This document shows, in pieces, positions 50,478 to 59,109 of a stretch of DNA of 64,000 nt. The position numbers and the translations under genes are program-made. Every line of letters begins with the position of its first letter. Within the stretch, counting starts at the first letter, position 1. A model generated the notes under the pieces. It saw only the letters and a program-made list of their open reading frames with translations, was not told the DNA's origin and ran no database searches. The DNA is from CALLVY01 sp937899855 (GTDB lineage: Bacteria > Bacteroidota > Bacteroidia > Chitinophagales > Saprospiraceae), in contig JBCBQC010000024.1 in NCBI GenBank assembly GCA_039820405.1, positions 4,007 through 68,006 of the forward strand, read 5' to 3'.

Positions 50478-50849
50478 CTGTCTTGGTCCTGAATCTCATC
50501 CAGGAAAAACGAGGGCTTGCATTCGAACAGTTGGGAGCAAAAGCTGTTTAGTCCATCTCCCTACCGCTTGCGGAGGGACAGATTGCTCATCACTGGTTTT
50601 AGGTTTAGCTACTTTACGCCAACAGGGGTGCGGCTGAAAAATCGTAGGGGTCCTGTGGCTGAAACGCAATTGGGGTATCGATTGAAGTAGTAGTTCATTA
50701 CGATGGGGCCCGTAGGACTTGGAGGGCCCGAAAAACAAAGGAAGAGGAGGTCTAAAAGGCCTGAAATCAACCGGAGGAGGATTTTCAAGCGCACCCTTAT
50801 CTTCAAAATAAGAACTTCTGGGGGCTTTACCCAGCTTTTCTTACTAATT

Positions 50850-50858
50850 TTATCCACA
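50850..50858 (+). promoter_or_regulatory. Perfect DnaA box TTATCCACA
   Basis: Exact match to the consensus high-affinity DnaA box, 16 bases before the M16 start and overlapping its predicted -7 region. One 9-mer match can occur by chance. Confidence 0.4.
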
Positions 50859-50874
50859 ATTATTCAAAGCCACC

Positions 50875-52164
50875 ATGCCCAATCGCAAATTGCCCCCCCC
50901 CATCCACGACATTGACCGGATCCAACTCCCCGCCATCGACACCGCCCAACTCGACAACGGGATTCCCGTATACCTCATCTCGATGGGGAGCCAGGACGTT
51001 CTCAAGCTAGAAATCATCTTCCACGCCGGGCGTCCTTACGAGCACCAGCGCCTCGTCGGGCGCGCCACCAGCCGCCTGCTCCGCGAAGGCTCCGCCCAGT
51101 ACAGCTCCGCCGAAATCGCCGAGCGCGTCGACTTCTACGGGGCCACCCTCAATATCCCGATCAACCTGGATACCTCCTCCATCGTACTCTACACCCTGTC
51201 CAAACACCTCGAAGCCCTGCTCCCCCTCGTGGCCGACATGCTTACCCAGCCGCTCTTCCCCGAGGAAGAACTGGAGAACTACGTCCACCGCTGTATTCAA
51301 TCCCTACAGGTCGAACTGAGCAAAAACGAAGTGGTCGCCTACCGTACGATTACCGAATTGATCTTTGGGGAAGACCATCCCTACGGCTACAACAGCCTGC
51401 CCGATACCTACGCCGCCCTCCGCCGCGAAGACCTCGTCCGCCATTTCGAAAATCGCTACCACAGCGGCAATTGTCAGCTCCTCCTCAGTGGCGGCCTACG
51501 GGCCAATTCGCTCGACCTACTCAACCGCCACCTGGGCCAAACCATCCCTCGGGGAGTGCGTACGCCCGCTCAAATTTCAACCCGCGATACCCGACCGGAG
51601 CAACTGTGGATCGACCGGCCGGGGACCGTCCAAACCGCCATCCGCATCGGGGGGCGCTTTCACTCCAAGCAGCATCCCGACTACCACGCCTTCTACATCC
51701 TCAATACGGTCTTGGGGGGGTACTTTGGGTCGCGACTGATGACCAACATTCGCGAGGACAAGGGCTACACCTACAATATCTTCTCCACCGTCGACTCGTT
51801 TCACCACGCGGGCTGTTTTTATATCGGTACCGAGGTGGGCAATGAGTTTACCCGGGCCACGATCGAGGAGATTTATCGCGAGATCGACCGCCTGCGCGAA
51901 ACGCTCGTTCCCCCCGAGGAGATGAAGATGCTGCGCAATTACCTGCTGGGGAGCTGGCTGTCGACCATCGACGGTGCTTTTAACGTGGCGAGCATCGTGC
52001 GGACCCTCGTCGTGGAGGACCTGTCTTTCGACGACTTCGACCGTTCGGTGGCGCGGATTCGGCAAATCAGTGCCGAAGAATTGCGCGAATTGGCCCGGCA
52101 GTATTTGCGCCGGGAAGACCTCTGGGAGGTCATCGTGGGCGAGTCCGCACCGTCCGGTAATTAG
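50875..52164 (+). CDS. M16-family peptidase-like protein, non-catalytic type
   Basis: 429 residues with the two-domain M16B layout. The inverted zinc motif HxxEH expected around residue 65 is absent: the text is GRATSRLLREGSAQYSSAEIAERVDFYGA where catalytic members have HFLEHM. The C-terminal half keeps the substrate-binding R/Y segment GGYFGSRLMTNIREDKGYTYNI. This is the pattern of the non-catalytic subunit of heterodimeric M16 peptidases. No catalytic partner gene is adjacent, although the two are usually neighbours. No signal peptide is seen, so it is probably cytoplasmic. Confidence 0.85.
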   Translation: MPNRKLPPPIHDIDRIQLPAIDTAQLDNGIPVYLISMGSQDVLKLEIIFHAGRPYEHQRLVGRATSRLLREGSAQYSSAEIAERVDFYGATLNIPINLDTSSIVLYTLSKHLEALLPLVADMLTQPLFPEEELENYVHRCIQSLQVELSKNEVVAYRTITELIFGEDHPYGYNSLPDTYAALRREDLVRHFENRYHSGNCQLLLSGGLRANSLDLLNRHLGQTIPRGVRTPAQISTRDTRPEQLWIDRPGTVQTAIRIGGRFHSKQHPDYHAFYILNTVLGGYFGSRLMTNIREDKGYTYNIFSTVDSFHHAGCFYIGTEVGNEFTRATIEEIYREIDRLRETLVPPEEMKMLRNYLLGSWLSTIDGAFNVASIVRTLVVEDLSFDDFDRSVARIRQISAEELRELARQYLRREDLWEVIVGESAPSGN

Positions 52165-52492
52165 CCCTTTGATTGCCAAAGGATTAAATCGGAGAAGACG
52201 GTAGAAATTGTTGGGATTTTCGTAGCTTTGTGGGGAAATAGGGCACCCTGTTTTCCTTTTAAATTCTGAGTACTGGACACCCACGCACCACACAGATTCG
52301 CCCGAAGGGCCGCTTGGTGCGAATGGCTTGCCCTATTTGGTGTATTTTTTTCCGATTTACACAAAATTTGTTTTCTTTTGCATTCGGTCAAAATCAAACG
52401 CTCGAGGGCCCCCAAGTCTAACTGAATTTGAATTACAAGCGCTACGCTGCGGCGGTAAAAACCACAGTGCCAACGTCATTTAAACATCGAGA
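52165..52492. other. Intergenic region upstream of mreB
   Basis: 328 bases without a gene. A small hairpin, CCTTTG/CAAAGG at 52166-52182, follows the M16 stop but lacks a U-tract. An exact TAGCTTTG box at 52223-52230 would give a leader of about 255 bases for mreB; the rest is AT-rich with no other clear element. Confidence 0.5.
52223..52230 (+). promoter_or_regulatory. Putative -7 box TAGCTTTG upstream of mreB
   Basis: Exact TAnnTTTG, but 262 bases before the ATG, implying a long leader if used. Confidence 0.3.
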
Positions 52493-53524
52493 ATGAAATT
52501 CTTTAGCTTTTTTACACAAGAGCTCGCTATTGATCTGGGAACCGCAAATACCTTGATCATTCAAGATGATAAAATCGTCGTCGACGAACCCTCCATCGTG
52601 GCCATCAACCGCCGGACGGGAGAGACCATCGCGGTGGGAAGTAAGGCGATGCAGATGCACGAGAAAACGCACGAAAACATCAAGACCGTTCGTCCGCTAA
52701 AGGATGGGGTGATCGCCGACTTCCAAGCGGCGGAGAGCATGATCGAAGGCCTGATTAACATGACGGGGACGCGGAAGAAGTTTTTCTCCCACATGAAGAT
52801 GGTGATCTGCATCCCTTCGGGAATCACCGAGGTCGAAAAACGCGCCGTCTTCGATTCGGCCGACCACGTCGACTCCAAAGAGACCTACCTCATCTACGAA
52901 CCCATGGCCGCCGCCCTGGGAATCGGTTTGGATGTCGAAGAACCCATCGGGAATATGATTATCGACATCGGTGGTGGAACGACCGAAATCGCCGTAATCG
53001 CCCTGTCGGGTATCGTCTGTGACCAGTCGATCCGCACGGCGGGGGACGAATTTACCGCCGATATCATGAGCTACATGAAACGCCAGCACAACATCCTGAT
53101 CGGAGAGCGCACGGCGGAGCAAATCAAGATCCACGTGGGCTCGGCCCTACCCGAGCTCGAGAATCCGCCCGATGATTTTGCCGTCAACGGTCGCGACCTG
53201 ATGACGGGAATTCCCAAGCAAATTACGATCACTTACCAAGAAATTGCCCACGCCCTCGACAAGTCGATTTCCAAGGTAGAGGATGCCGTGCTCAAGGCGC
53301 TGGAAACCACGCCCCCGGAGTTGGCCTCGGACATCTACAAAACGGGGCTCTACCTCACCGGTGGCGGTGCCCTGCTGCGGGGTCTCGACAAACGCATCAG
53401 TACCAAGACCAAGCTGCCCGTCAAAATTGCCGAAGATCCCCTGCGGGCCGTGGTTCGCGGTACCGGGATTGCGCTGAAGAACTCCGATCGCTTCTCCTTC
53501 CTGGTCGACCGCAAGAGCGTCTAG
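52493..53524 (+). CDS. mreB: Rod shape-determining protein MreB
   Basis: 343 residues, bacterial actin homologue that forms membrane-associated filaments and positions the elongasome. Actin-fold ATP motifs: AIDLGTANTLI (phosphate 1), MIIDIGGGTTEIAVI (phosphate 2), and LYLTGGGALLRGLDKRI (adenosine). CIPSGITEVEKRAV is typical. The start MKFFSFFTQE gives the short amphipathic N-terminus used for membrane binding. First gene of mreB-mreC-mreD-mrdA. Confidence 0.97.
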   Translation: MKFFSFFTQELAIDLGTANTLIIQDDKIVVDEPSIVAINRRTGETIAVGSKAMQMHEKTHENIKTVRPLKDGVIADFQAAESMIEGLINMTGTRKKFFSHMKMVICIPSGITEVEKRAVFDSADHVDSKETYLIYEPMAAALGIGLDVEEPIGNMIIDIGGGTTEIAVIALSGIVCDQSIRTAGDEFTADIMSYMKRQHNILIGERTAEQIKIHVGSALPELENPPDDFAVNGRDLMTGIPKQITITYQEIAHALDKSISKVEDAVLKALETTPPELASDIYKTGLYLTGGGALLRGLDKRISTKTKLPVKIAEDPLRAVVRGTGIALKNSDRFSFLVDRKSV

Positions 53525-53549
53525 CTAAACCCGTCACCGAACCGGTCCC

Positions 53550-54377
53550 ATGCGTAACCTAATTTATCTGTTCGTAAGATTTGGAGGACTACTGACCTTT
53601 GTGGGATTGGAGTTGCTGTGCCTCTATCTGGTGGTCAACTTCAACCGCAAGCAAAATCAAATCTTCGTTCACTCCTCCAATATCGTAGCGGGTTCACTCT
53701 ACGAACGTTTCAACGAAGTCGTACAGTTTTGGAACCTCTCTGAGGTCTCGGACAGTCTGGCGAAGAAAAACGCCCAGTTGATGGCGGAGATGAGCGAGGC
53801 CAAGTTTCGGGAAACCATCCTGCTCGACTCCAGTCGCAACGAGCAAACCCAACAGCGCTACACCTTTATGGAAGCCAAGGTGATCAACAATTCCATCAAC
53901 CAGCACAGCAACAACCTAACGATCAATCGCGGGCGCAAGCATGGACTCCGCCCTCGGATGGGCGTTTTTGACGATCGGGGTATCGTCGGGATCGTTCGCA
54001 ACACGGGGAGGCACTACTCCAACGTCATGTCGATCCTGCATAAGGAATGCCGCATCAGCGCGGCCATCCGCCGCAACAATTACTTTGGCTCCATCGTCTG
54101 GAACGGCAGCCACCCCCGCTACGTCACCCTCACCGATATTCCCAAACACGCCAAGCTGCTCGTGGGCGATACGGTCCAGACCAGCGGCTATTCCACGATT
54201 TTTCCCGCCGGGATGATGATCGGCCGGGTCGATACCTTTTGGCTGGAGCCGGGGAGTAATTTTTACACGATCAACGTCGCGCTCGGCAATGACCTGAGTC
54301 GGTCCAAATACGTTTACGTCGTCAACGATTTGATGCGAGAGGAAATCGAACAAGTAGAACAAGGAGGTGACGAATGA
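53550..54377 (+). CDS. mreC: Rod shape-determining protein MreC
   Basis: 275 residues: one N-terminal transmembrane helix (about 12-32), a periplasmic coiled coil (about 60-100) and two beta-barrel domains with NLTINRGRKHGLRPRMGVFDDRGIVGIVRNTGRHYSNVMSIL, the family core. It links the MreB filament to PBP2 and activates it. It starts 25 bases after mreB and overlaps mreD by four bases (ATGA). Confidence 0.94.
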   Translation: MRNLIYLFVRFGGLLTFVGLELLCLYLVVNFNRKQNQIFVHSSNIVAGSLYERFNEVVQFWNLSEVSDSLAKKNAQLMAEMSEAKFRETILLDSSRNEQTQQRYTFMEAKVINNSINQHSNNLTINRGRKHGLRPRMGVFDDRGIVGIVRNTGRHYSNVMSILHKECRISAAIRRNNYFGSIVWNGSHPRYVTLTDIPKHAKLLVGDTVQTSGYSTIFPAGMMIGRVDTFWLEPGSNFYTINVALGNDLSRSKYVYVVNDLMREEIEQVEQGGDE

Positions 54378-54895
54378 ACAGTACCCTAATTGCTCAAGCC
54401 CTGCGTTTTGTCTTTCTGGTACTGCTCCAAGTACTGGTCTTCAAGCGTTTGACCCTGGGCGGCGGAAATTTTAACTACGTCAGCGTGATGGTTTATCCCA
54501 TCTTCATCCTGCTACTGCCCCTCCGGACGCCGAGCGCCCTACTCATCGCACTCAGCTTTTTGATGGGCATTACGGTTGATCTGTTCTACGATAGCCCGGG
54601 CGTCCACGCCAGCGCCGGGGTATTCATGGCCTGGATTCGTCCCGGAGTGCTGGCCATCCTGGAGCCACGGGGCGGGTACAACCTCAACCAAATCCCCGCC
54701 AAGCGGTACTTGGGAATCAATTGGTTTGCGCGCTATGCGGCCCTGCTACTATTTGGGCACCTGTTCTTTTATTTTTCCGTCGAAGCCTTTACTTTTGTTT
54801 ACATCGTCGATATCTTCCTGCGGACGCTGTCCAGCTTTGTCGTATCGATGGTGTTTGTATTGATTTACCAGTTTTTGTTTGATCCGGGGGAATAA
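54374..54895 (+). CDS. mreD: Rod shape-determining protein MreD
   Basis: 173 residues, five or six predicted transmembrane helices, small integral partner of MreC. Sequence is weakly conserved in this family; the assignment rests on length, topology, the segment LSFLMGITVDLFYDSPGVHASAGVFMAWIRP, and its place between mreC (ATGA overlap) and mrdA. Confidence 0.9.
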   Translation: MNSTLIAQALRFVFLVLLQVLVFKRLTLGGGNFNYVSVMVYPIFILLLPLRTPSALLIALSFLMGITVDLFYDSPGVHASAGVFMAWIRPGVLAILEPRGGYNLNQIPAKRYLGINWFARYAALLLFGHLFFYFSVEAFTFVYIVDIFLRTLSSFVVSMVFVLIYQFLFDPGE

Positions 54896-54925
54896 AGCAC
54901 GCGATCCCTCCCAACCGCATTCCAA

Positions 54926-56776
54926 ATGGCTGATTTCTACCGAGGCCGACAGCGAGGCATCCAAGTCTTTTTTCTGCTTGCCATTGCGATCTTGCTCTTC
55001 AAGGCGCTGGAAATCCAGTTGATCGATACCTCGTACCAGGACCGCGCGCGCGCCACCGCCATCGACAAAGAAATCCTCTACCCCTCGCGGGGCCTCATCC
55101 TCGACCGCAACCGCCAGCTCCTGGTCAACAACAATGCGATGTATGATCTGAAGTGTACCTACAAGCAGATCGACCCCGAGATGGACACCACGCTGTTTTG
55201 CGAATTGCTGGACATCGACGTGAGCACCTTCGAGAAAAAACTGGACAAGGACTGGCGCAGCGCGCGCTACTCCAAGTCGGTCCCCTTTGTATTCATGTCC
55301 AAAATCTCGTCGGAGACCTACGCGCGGCTACAGGAAAGCCTCTACGAATTTCCCGGCTTCTCCATCCAACTGCGGAACGTCCGGGGCTACCCCTACCCCC
55401 ACGCGGCCCACGTGCTGGGCTACCTCAGCGAGGTCAACCAGGACCAGATCGAAGCCTCCCGGGGAAAATACGCCCGGGGCGACTACATCGGTGCGACGGG
55501 ACTCGAACAGGCTTACGAAGAGGAGCTGCGGGGTAAAAAGGGGGTTCGCTATCTGATGAAGGATAACCTGGGCCGCGAAGTGGGCTCCTACAAAAAAGGA
55601 GATTTTGATACCGTGGCCGTTTCGGGAGTGGATTTGATTACCTCCCTGGACATCGAGCTGCAGCGCTACGGCGAACGCCTGATGCAAAACAAAACGGGAA
55701 GTATCGTGGCCATCGAGCCCGCGACCGGGGAAATCCTCACCATGCTCAGCGCCCCCACTTACGATCCCAACCTCCTCACCATCAATCGCAATCGGGGGGA
55801 GGCCTTCAGTAGCTTGCTACAGGATTCGCTCAACCCCTTCCTCGATCGGTCGGTGATGGCCAAGTACCCGCCGGGCTCGATTTTCAAGACGGTGGTTTCG
55901 CTGGTGGGCATGCAGGAACAGGTGGTGTATCCCAATACGGGCTTTGCTTGCCAGGGGGCCTACTTTTACAAGGGGCAGGCCCGTGGCTGTCACGGCCACA
56001 GTTATCCCTACGACGTCACCGTGGCCCTCCAACATTCTTGCAACACCTACTATTTCCACACCATCCGCCACATCATCGACCGCTTTAGCTTCTACGATCC
56101 GCACCAGGGTTTGGACAGCTTCAACCATTACGTCTACCAGTTTGGGCTGGGGCAGCCCCTGGGGGTCGACGTCCCCAACGAATCTTCCGGCAACGTCCCG
56201 ACTTCGAAGTATTACGACTACCTCTACCCCAAGGCCAAGGGGGGCTGGAAATCCCCCACGGTGATGAGTATCGGCATTGGGCAGGGAGAGATTGAGATGA
56301 CGACGGTTCAGATGGCCAACCTCGCCGCCATCATCGCCAACCGGGGCTGGTATTATCCCCCACATTTGGCCAAGCAATTTGTGGGGGGGGAGGTAGCGAT
56401 ACCACCGCAATACCGCGACAAGAAGTACGTGGCGGTTGCGCCGGCTTATTTCGACCCGATCATCGATGGGATGGAAAAAGTGGTACAGGCGGGTACGGCC
56501 ACCGTGGCCCGGGTACGCGACATTGCCATTTGTGGCAAGACGGGAACTTCCCAAAACCCCCACGGCAAGGATCACTCCGTGTTCTTTGCTTTCGCTCCCC
56601 GGGAGAATCCGCAAATCGCCATTGCGGTGTACGTCGAACACGGCGTGTGGGGTAACCGTTACGCCGCGCCCATTGCCAGCTTGATGATCGAGCGCTACCT
56701 CACGGGGAGCGTTGGGGAGGGGCGGCGGTACCTCGAAAACCGTATGCTACAGGCCGATTTGGTGGGGCAGCCCTGA
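54926..56776 (+). CDS. mrdA: Penicillin-binding protein 2 (elongasome transpeptidase)
   Basis: 616 residues: N-terminal membrane anchor (about 12-32), pedestal domain with LYPSRGLILDRNRQLLVNN, and a transpeptidase domain with all three catalytic motifs: PPGSIFKT with nucleophile S318, HSCNTYY (SxN), and CGKTGTSQN (KTG). It cross-links peptidoglycan during side-wall growth. rodA, the glycosyltransferase that normally follows, is not here: the next gene encodes the small GG-leader peptide after a 212-base AT-rich gap. Confidence 0.96.
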   Translation: MADFYRGRQRGIQVFFLLAIAILLFKALEIQLIDTSYQDRARATAIDKEILYPSRGLILDRNRQLLVNNNAMYDLKCTYKQIDPEMDTTLFCELLDIDVSTFEKKLDKDWRSARYSKSVPFVFMSKISSETYARLQESLYEFPGFSIQLRNVRGYPYPHAAHVLGYLSEVNQDQIEASRGKYARGDYIGATGLEQAYEEELRGKKGVRYLMKDNLGREVGSYKKGDFDTVAVSGVDLITSLDIELQRYGERLMQNKTGSIVAIEPATGEILTMLSAPTYDPNLLTINRNRGEAFSSLLQDSLNPFLDRSVMAKYPPGSIFKTVVSLVGMQEQVVYPNTGFACQGAYFYKGQARGCHGHSYPYDVTVALQHSCNTYYFHTIRHIIDRFSFYDPHQGLDSFNHYVYQFGLGQPLGVDVPNESSGNVPTSKYYDYLYPKAKGGWKSPTVMSIGIGQGEIEMTTVQMANLAAIIANRGWYYPPHLAKQFVGGEVAIPPQYRDKKYVAVAPAYFDPIIDGMEKVVQAGTATVARVRDIAICGKTGTSQNPHGKDHSVFFAFAPRENPQIAIAVYVEHGVWGNRYAAPIASLMIERYLTGSVGEGRRYLENRMLQADLVGQP

Positions 56777-56988
56777 TGGGGGGAAGAACGCACAGTGCCT
56801 GACATTTCCGGTGCTTTGCCCGGGGTTTTGGCTTTACTTTCTGTACAAAACATCCTATCTTTATTGATCCGATTCCAAAAACTTTATTTCACCATTTAGA
56901 AAGCTGACTAATCTATTTTATTGGTAAATTACATTTTTTCAAAAGATGTATATTCCAGTCTATTCGTTTATGTCTAAAAAGGTATGTT

Positions 56989-57213
56989 ATGGCAAAGAAA
57001 TTTAAACTTTCTGAACTCAAGGTGACGAGTTTTGTCACTTCCCTCAAGAGCAATGAACAGGCTACGGCCAAGGGAGGATTTTTGAATGGCCGTCGGGCCC
57101 TCATCAACCACCGCTCTTTTCGCAGCGATTGGACGGTTGAAAAAAGTCAGGTCAAGGCGCTCACTACGACCAGTATTGAGAGCAGTGGCCGCCGGCGTTC
57201 ACGCAAGTGGTAA
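56989..57213 (+). CDS. Small peptide with pinensin-like double-glycine leader, cysteine-free basic core
   Basis: 74 residues. The first 30 form a leader: MAKKFKLSELKVTSFVTSL, then NEQATAKGG, cleavage expected after Gly29-Gly30. The segment LKVxSFVTSL followed by GG matches my recollection of leaders in the pinensin-type lanthipeptide family of Bacteroidota. The 44-residue core begins FLNGRRALINHRSF, contains a Thr/Ser-rich stretch (LTTTSIESS, 58-66), and ends GRRRSRKW. It has no Cys, so lanthionine rings cannot form; it has eleven Arg/Lys-rich positions and is strongly basic. No lanthipeptide synthetase, cyclase or peptidase-transporter gene lies in the window, so any processing must come from elsewhere. 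It is convergent with the large helical protein gene, 16 bases away. Confidence 0.75.
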   Translation: MAKKFKLSELKVTSFVTSLKSNEQATAKGGFLNGRRALINHRSFRSDWTVEKSQVKALTTTSIESSGRRRSRKW

Positions 57214-57229
57214 GGCTACTGGGTAGGTC

Positions 57230-58771
57230 TTAATTTTCTTCCCGGCGGTACTTTTCCGCCATGACCTCCGCAAAGGTTTTACCACTGATTTTACTTTCCA
57301 ACCAAGCGAGAAAGTCGAAGTACTGAAACATGACGCTTTCCGATGGAGTCTGAGAGAGGGCCACGAAGTCCGCTCTCAGATTTTTCATTTCTGCGACTAG
57401 CTCTTTCCGCGAATCAATCTTATTGGAGTCCCGAATAAAACGCAGGACGCGTTTTTCAAATTCGAATACCCGGTCGCGCTTTTTCAAAAAGCGGTAGGTC
57501 GAGCGGAAGAGGTATTCCAGCAGCAGGTTGTTGTCCATCTCGTAGTGGATGATGAGGTTGAGGATGCGGGCCAGGCTCTGGAGGTCTTCCCGTTCGACGC
57601 TGCGGGGTTGGTTGAGCCATTTGTTGAGGTATTCCAGGGCCGTATCGTAGTCCTCGATGCCAAAGTGGAGGTAAAAGTACTGAAAGTAAAAACGGCTGCT
57701 TTCGAAGGAGCCCTGCTGGAATTTGTTGACCGCCTTCTGTTCCAGTTTCATGGTGTGAATGCCTTCTTCAAAGTCGCCGGTGGAGATGCACAGGGACAGC
57801 TTTTTGGAGTAGTATTCCCGGTGGATACGCATCTCATCATCGAGGGTTACGGGCTTGACTTTCAGGAGCTTATCCAGGGAGGTTTGCGCCTCGCGGTACT
57901 TTTTGAGTAGCCCGCAGCTGGAGATCAAATTGCTGAGGGTGGAGATGTGGTCGGGAACGTTTTCGCGGAGCATCTTGGGGTGGCTTTCCAGTAGGGCGAG
58001 CAGTTCCTTATTGGCGGTGTAAAAACTTTGGTAGTCGATGATGGAATAATAGTACAGGCCGTGAATGCGCTGGTAGAGGATGCGGGCTTTGTAGGAGAGG
58101 GCGGCCTCCGGGTCTTGGAGCAGGGGATGCCGCATCAGTTCCTCCAGGCGGGCCACCTTTTCCTTGCTGCGCAGCAGGGCATCCTTGCGGATGCTGATCA
58201 TGATGCGGTAAAACAAATTCTGGTAGGCGGCGATGTTTTGCAAGCGTTCGGTACAATGATGCTCGGTGGCCTCGATCCGCGTCAGCTCCTGATCGAGAAA
58301 GGGGATATCGGATTTGGCGTAGGCCAGTTGTTTTTGCCAGCGCAGTATTTCGAGTTGGTAGTCAAAGGCCTCGTACTGGACGGCCACCTTCTGAACTTTT
58401 TGTAGCAGTTCGAGGGCATCGTCGTAGTGGGCCCGGCGGTAGAGGACGCGAACACTCTGCAATTGGCGTTTGAGGCGAAAATCGATGGAGCTGTTTTCGT
58501 CAAAACCCTGGAGGGATTTGAGGATCAGTTCGTAGAGGTAGGCCTTGAGTTCGGAGTACTTGCGGCTCTGGATGGGTTGGTCGGCGTAAATGGTGCGGAT
58601 CAGGGCCTCGTCATCGTAGGTCGATTGCGCCTCGATTGCGTCAAAGAGTTGGAGGTACTTGCTCGATTTGTCACCGCTGGTGGTGCGGGCGTACAATTTG
58701 AAGTAACGCTTTTCGGGGCCGCTCAGCGACTGGATTAAGTGGTAGAGTTTGTTGGATGGCGTTTTTGGCAT
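57230..58771 (-). CDS. Large helical (TPR-like) protein of unknown function
   Basis: 513 residues, soluble, no signal peptide. It begins NKLYHLIQSLSGPEKRYFKLYAR and is helical to the end, with TPR-like pairs (for example YDDALELLQKVQKVAVQYEAFDYQLEILRWQKQLAY and YDTALEYLNKWL). I recognise the style from Bacteroidota genomes but cannot attach a function. High content of Leu, Tyr, Arg and Lys suggests a protein-binding scaffold. Convergent with the GG-leader peptide gene; its upstream gap (338 bases) shows no clear promoter box. Confidence 0.8.
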   Translation of the reverse strand: MPKTPSNKLYHLIQSLSGPEKRYFKLYARTTSGDKSSKYLQLFDAIEAQSTYDDEALIRTIYADQPIQSRKYSELKAYLYELILKSLQGFDENSSIDFRLKRQLQSVRVLYRRAHYDDALELLQKVQKVAVQYEAFDYQLEILRWQKQLAYAKSDIPFLDQELTRIEATEHHCTERLQNIAAYQNLFYRIMISIRKDALLRSKEKVARLEELMRHPLLQDPEAALSYKARILYQRIHGLYYYSIIDYQSFYTANKELLALLESHPKMLRENVPDHISTLSNLISSCGLLKKYREAQTSLDKLLKVKPVTLDDEMRIHREYYSKKLSLCISTGDFEEGIHTMKLEQKAVNKFQQGSFESSRFYFQYFYLHFGIEDYDTALEYLNKWLNQPRSVEREDLQSLARILNLIIHYEMDNNLLLEYLFRSTYRFLKKRDRVFEFEKRVLRFIRDSNKIDSRKELVAEMKNLRADFVALSQTPSESVMFQYFDFLAWLESKISGKTFAEVMAEKYRREEN

Positions 58772-59109
58772 ACTTGTTATTCTAGCTTTCTGATCTACTA
58801 ATATTAGGGAAAAATTAAGGAATCTTCAACGTTTAGTCGCGAATCCTACAAAATTGGAAAACTGACATATCCTAAAATGAAGGATTGGGTGAGCCCCCCA
58901 AATGCCCTATCATTGGAGTAACGATCGCAATAAGCGCGGTCGAGAATTACGGAAGCAACTAAACCCATTTCAAGGTGGTGCCACCCGTGGACCCCGATTG
59001 AAAAGGGCGTTAAGCCTCTAATCTGCCAAATTTCACCTTCTTAATTGCGAACTCCCAAGTGGGGTTTGCGGAACCAAAGCCCAGCGGGGCTTAGCAAAAA
59101 CCAGTTGCC
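58772..59109. other. Divergent intergenic region before the LytTR gene
   Basis: 338 bases with no credible gene and no exact TAnnTTTG box. Contains only short stem-loops, such as AAGCCC/GGGCTT at 59077-59092, without a U-tract. Confidence 0.5.

Larger units (their letters stand above)
50344..50874. other. Long divergent region between dnaN and the M16 gene
   Basis: 531 bases with no convincing gene on either strand; small open frames here have no recognisable product. It contains an AT-rich part (about 50400-50480), the palindromic GGGCCC twice (near 50705 and 50730), a perfect DnaA box at 50850-50858 and a one-mismatch DnaA box in the opposite direction at 50469-50477. It must contain the promoters of dnaN and M16; TAATTTTA at 50845-50852 is a near-consensus -7 box for M16. 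Confidence 0.5.

Noticed and set aside
50496..50738. 80-codon frame upstream of dnaN
   Set aside because: No homology recognised and lies in a region dominated by regulatory-type sequence.
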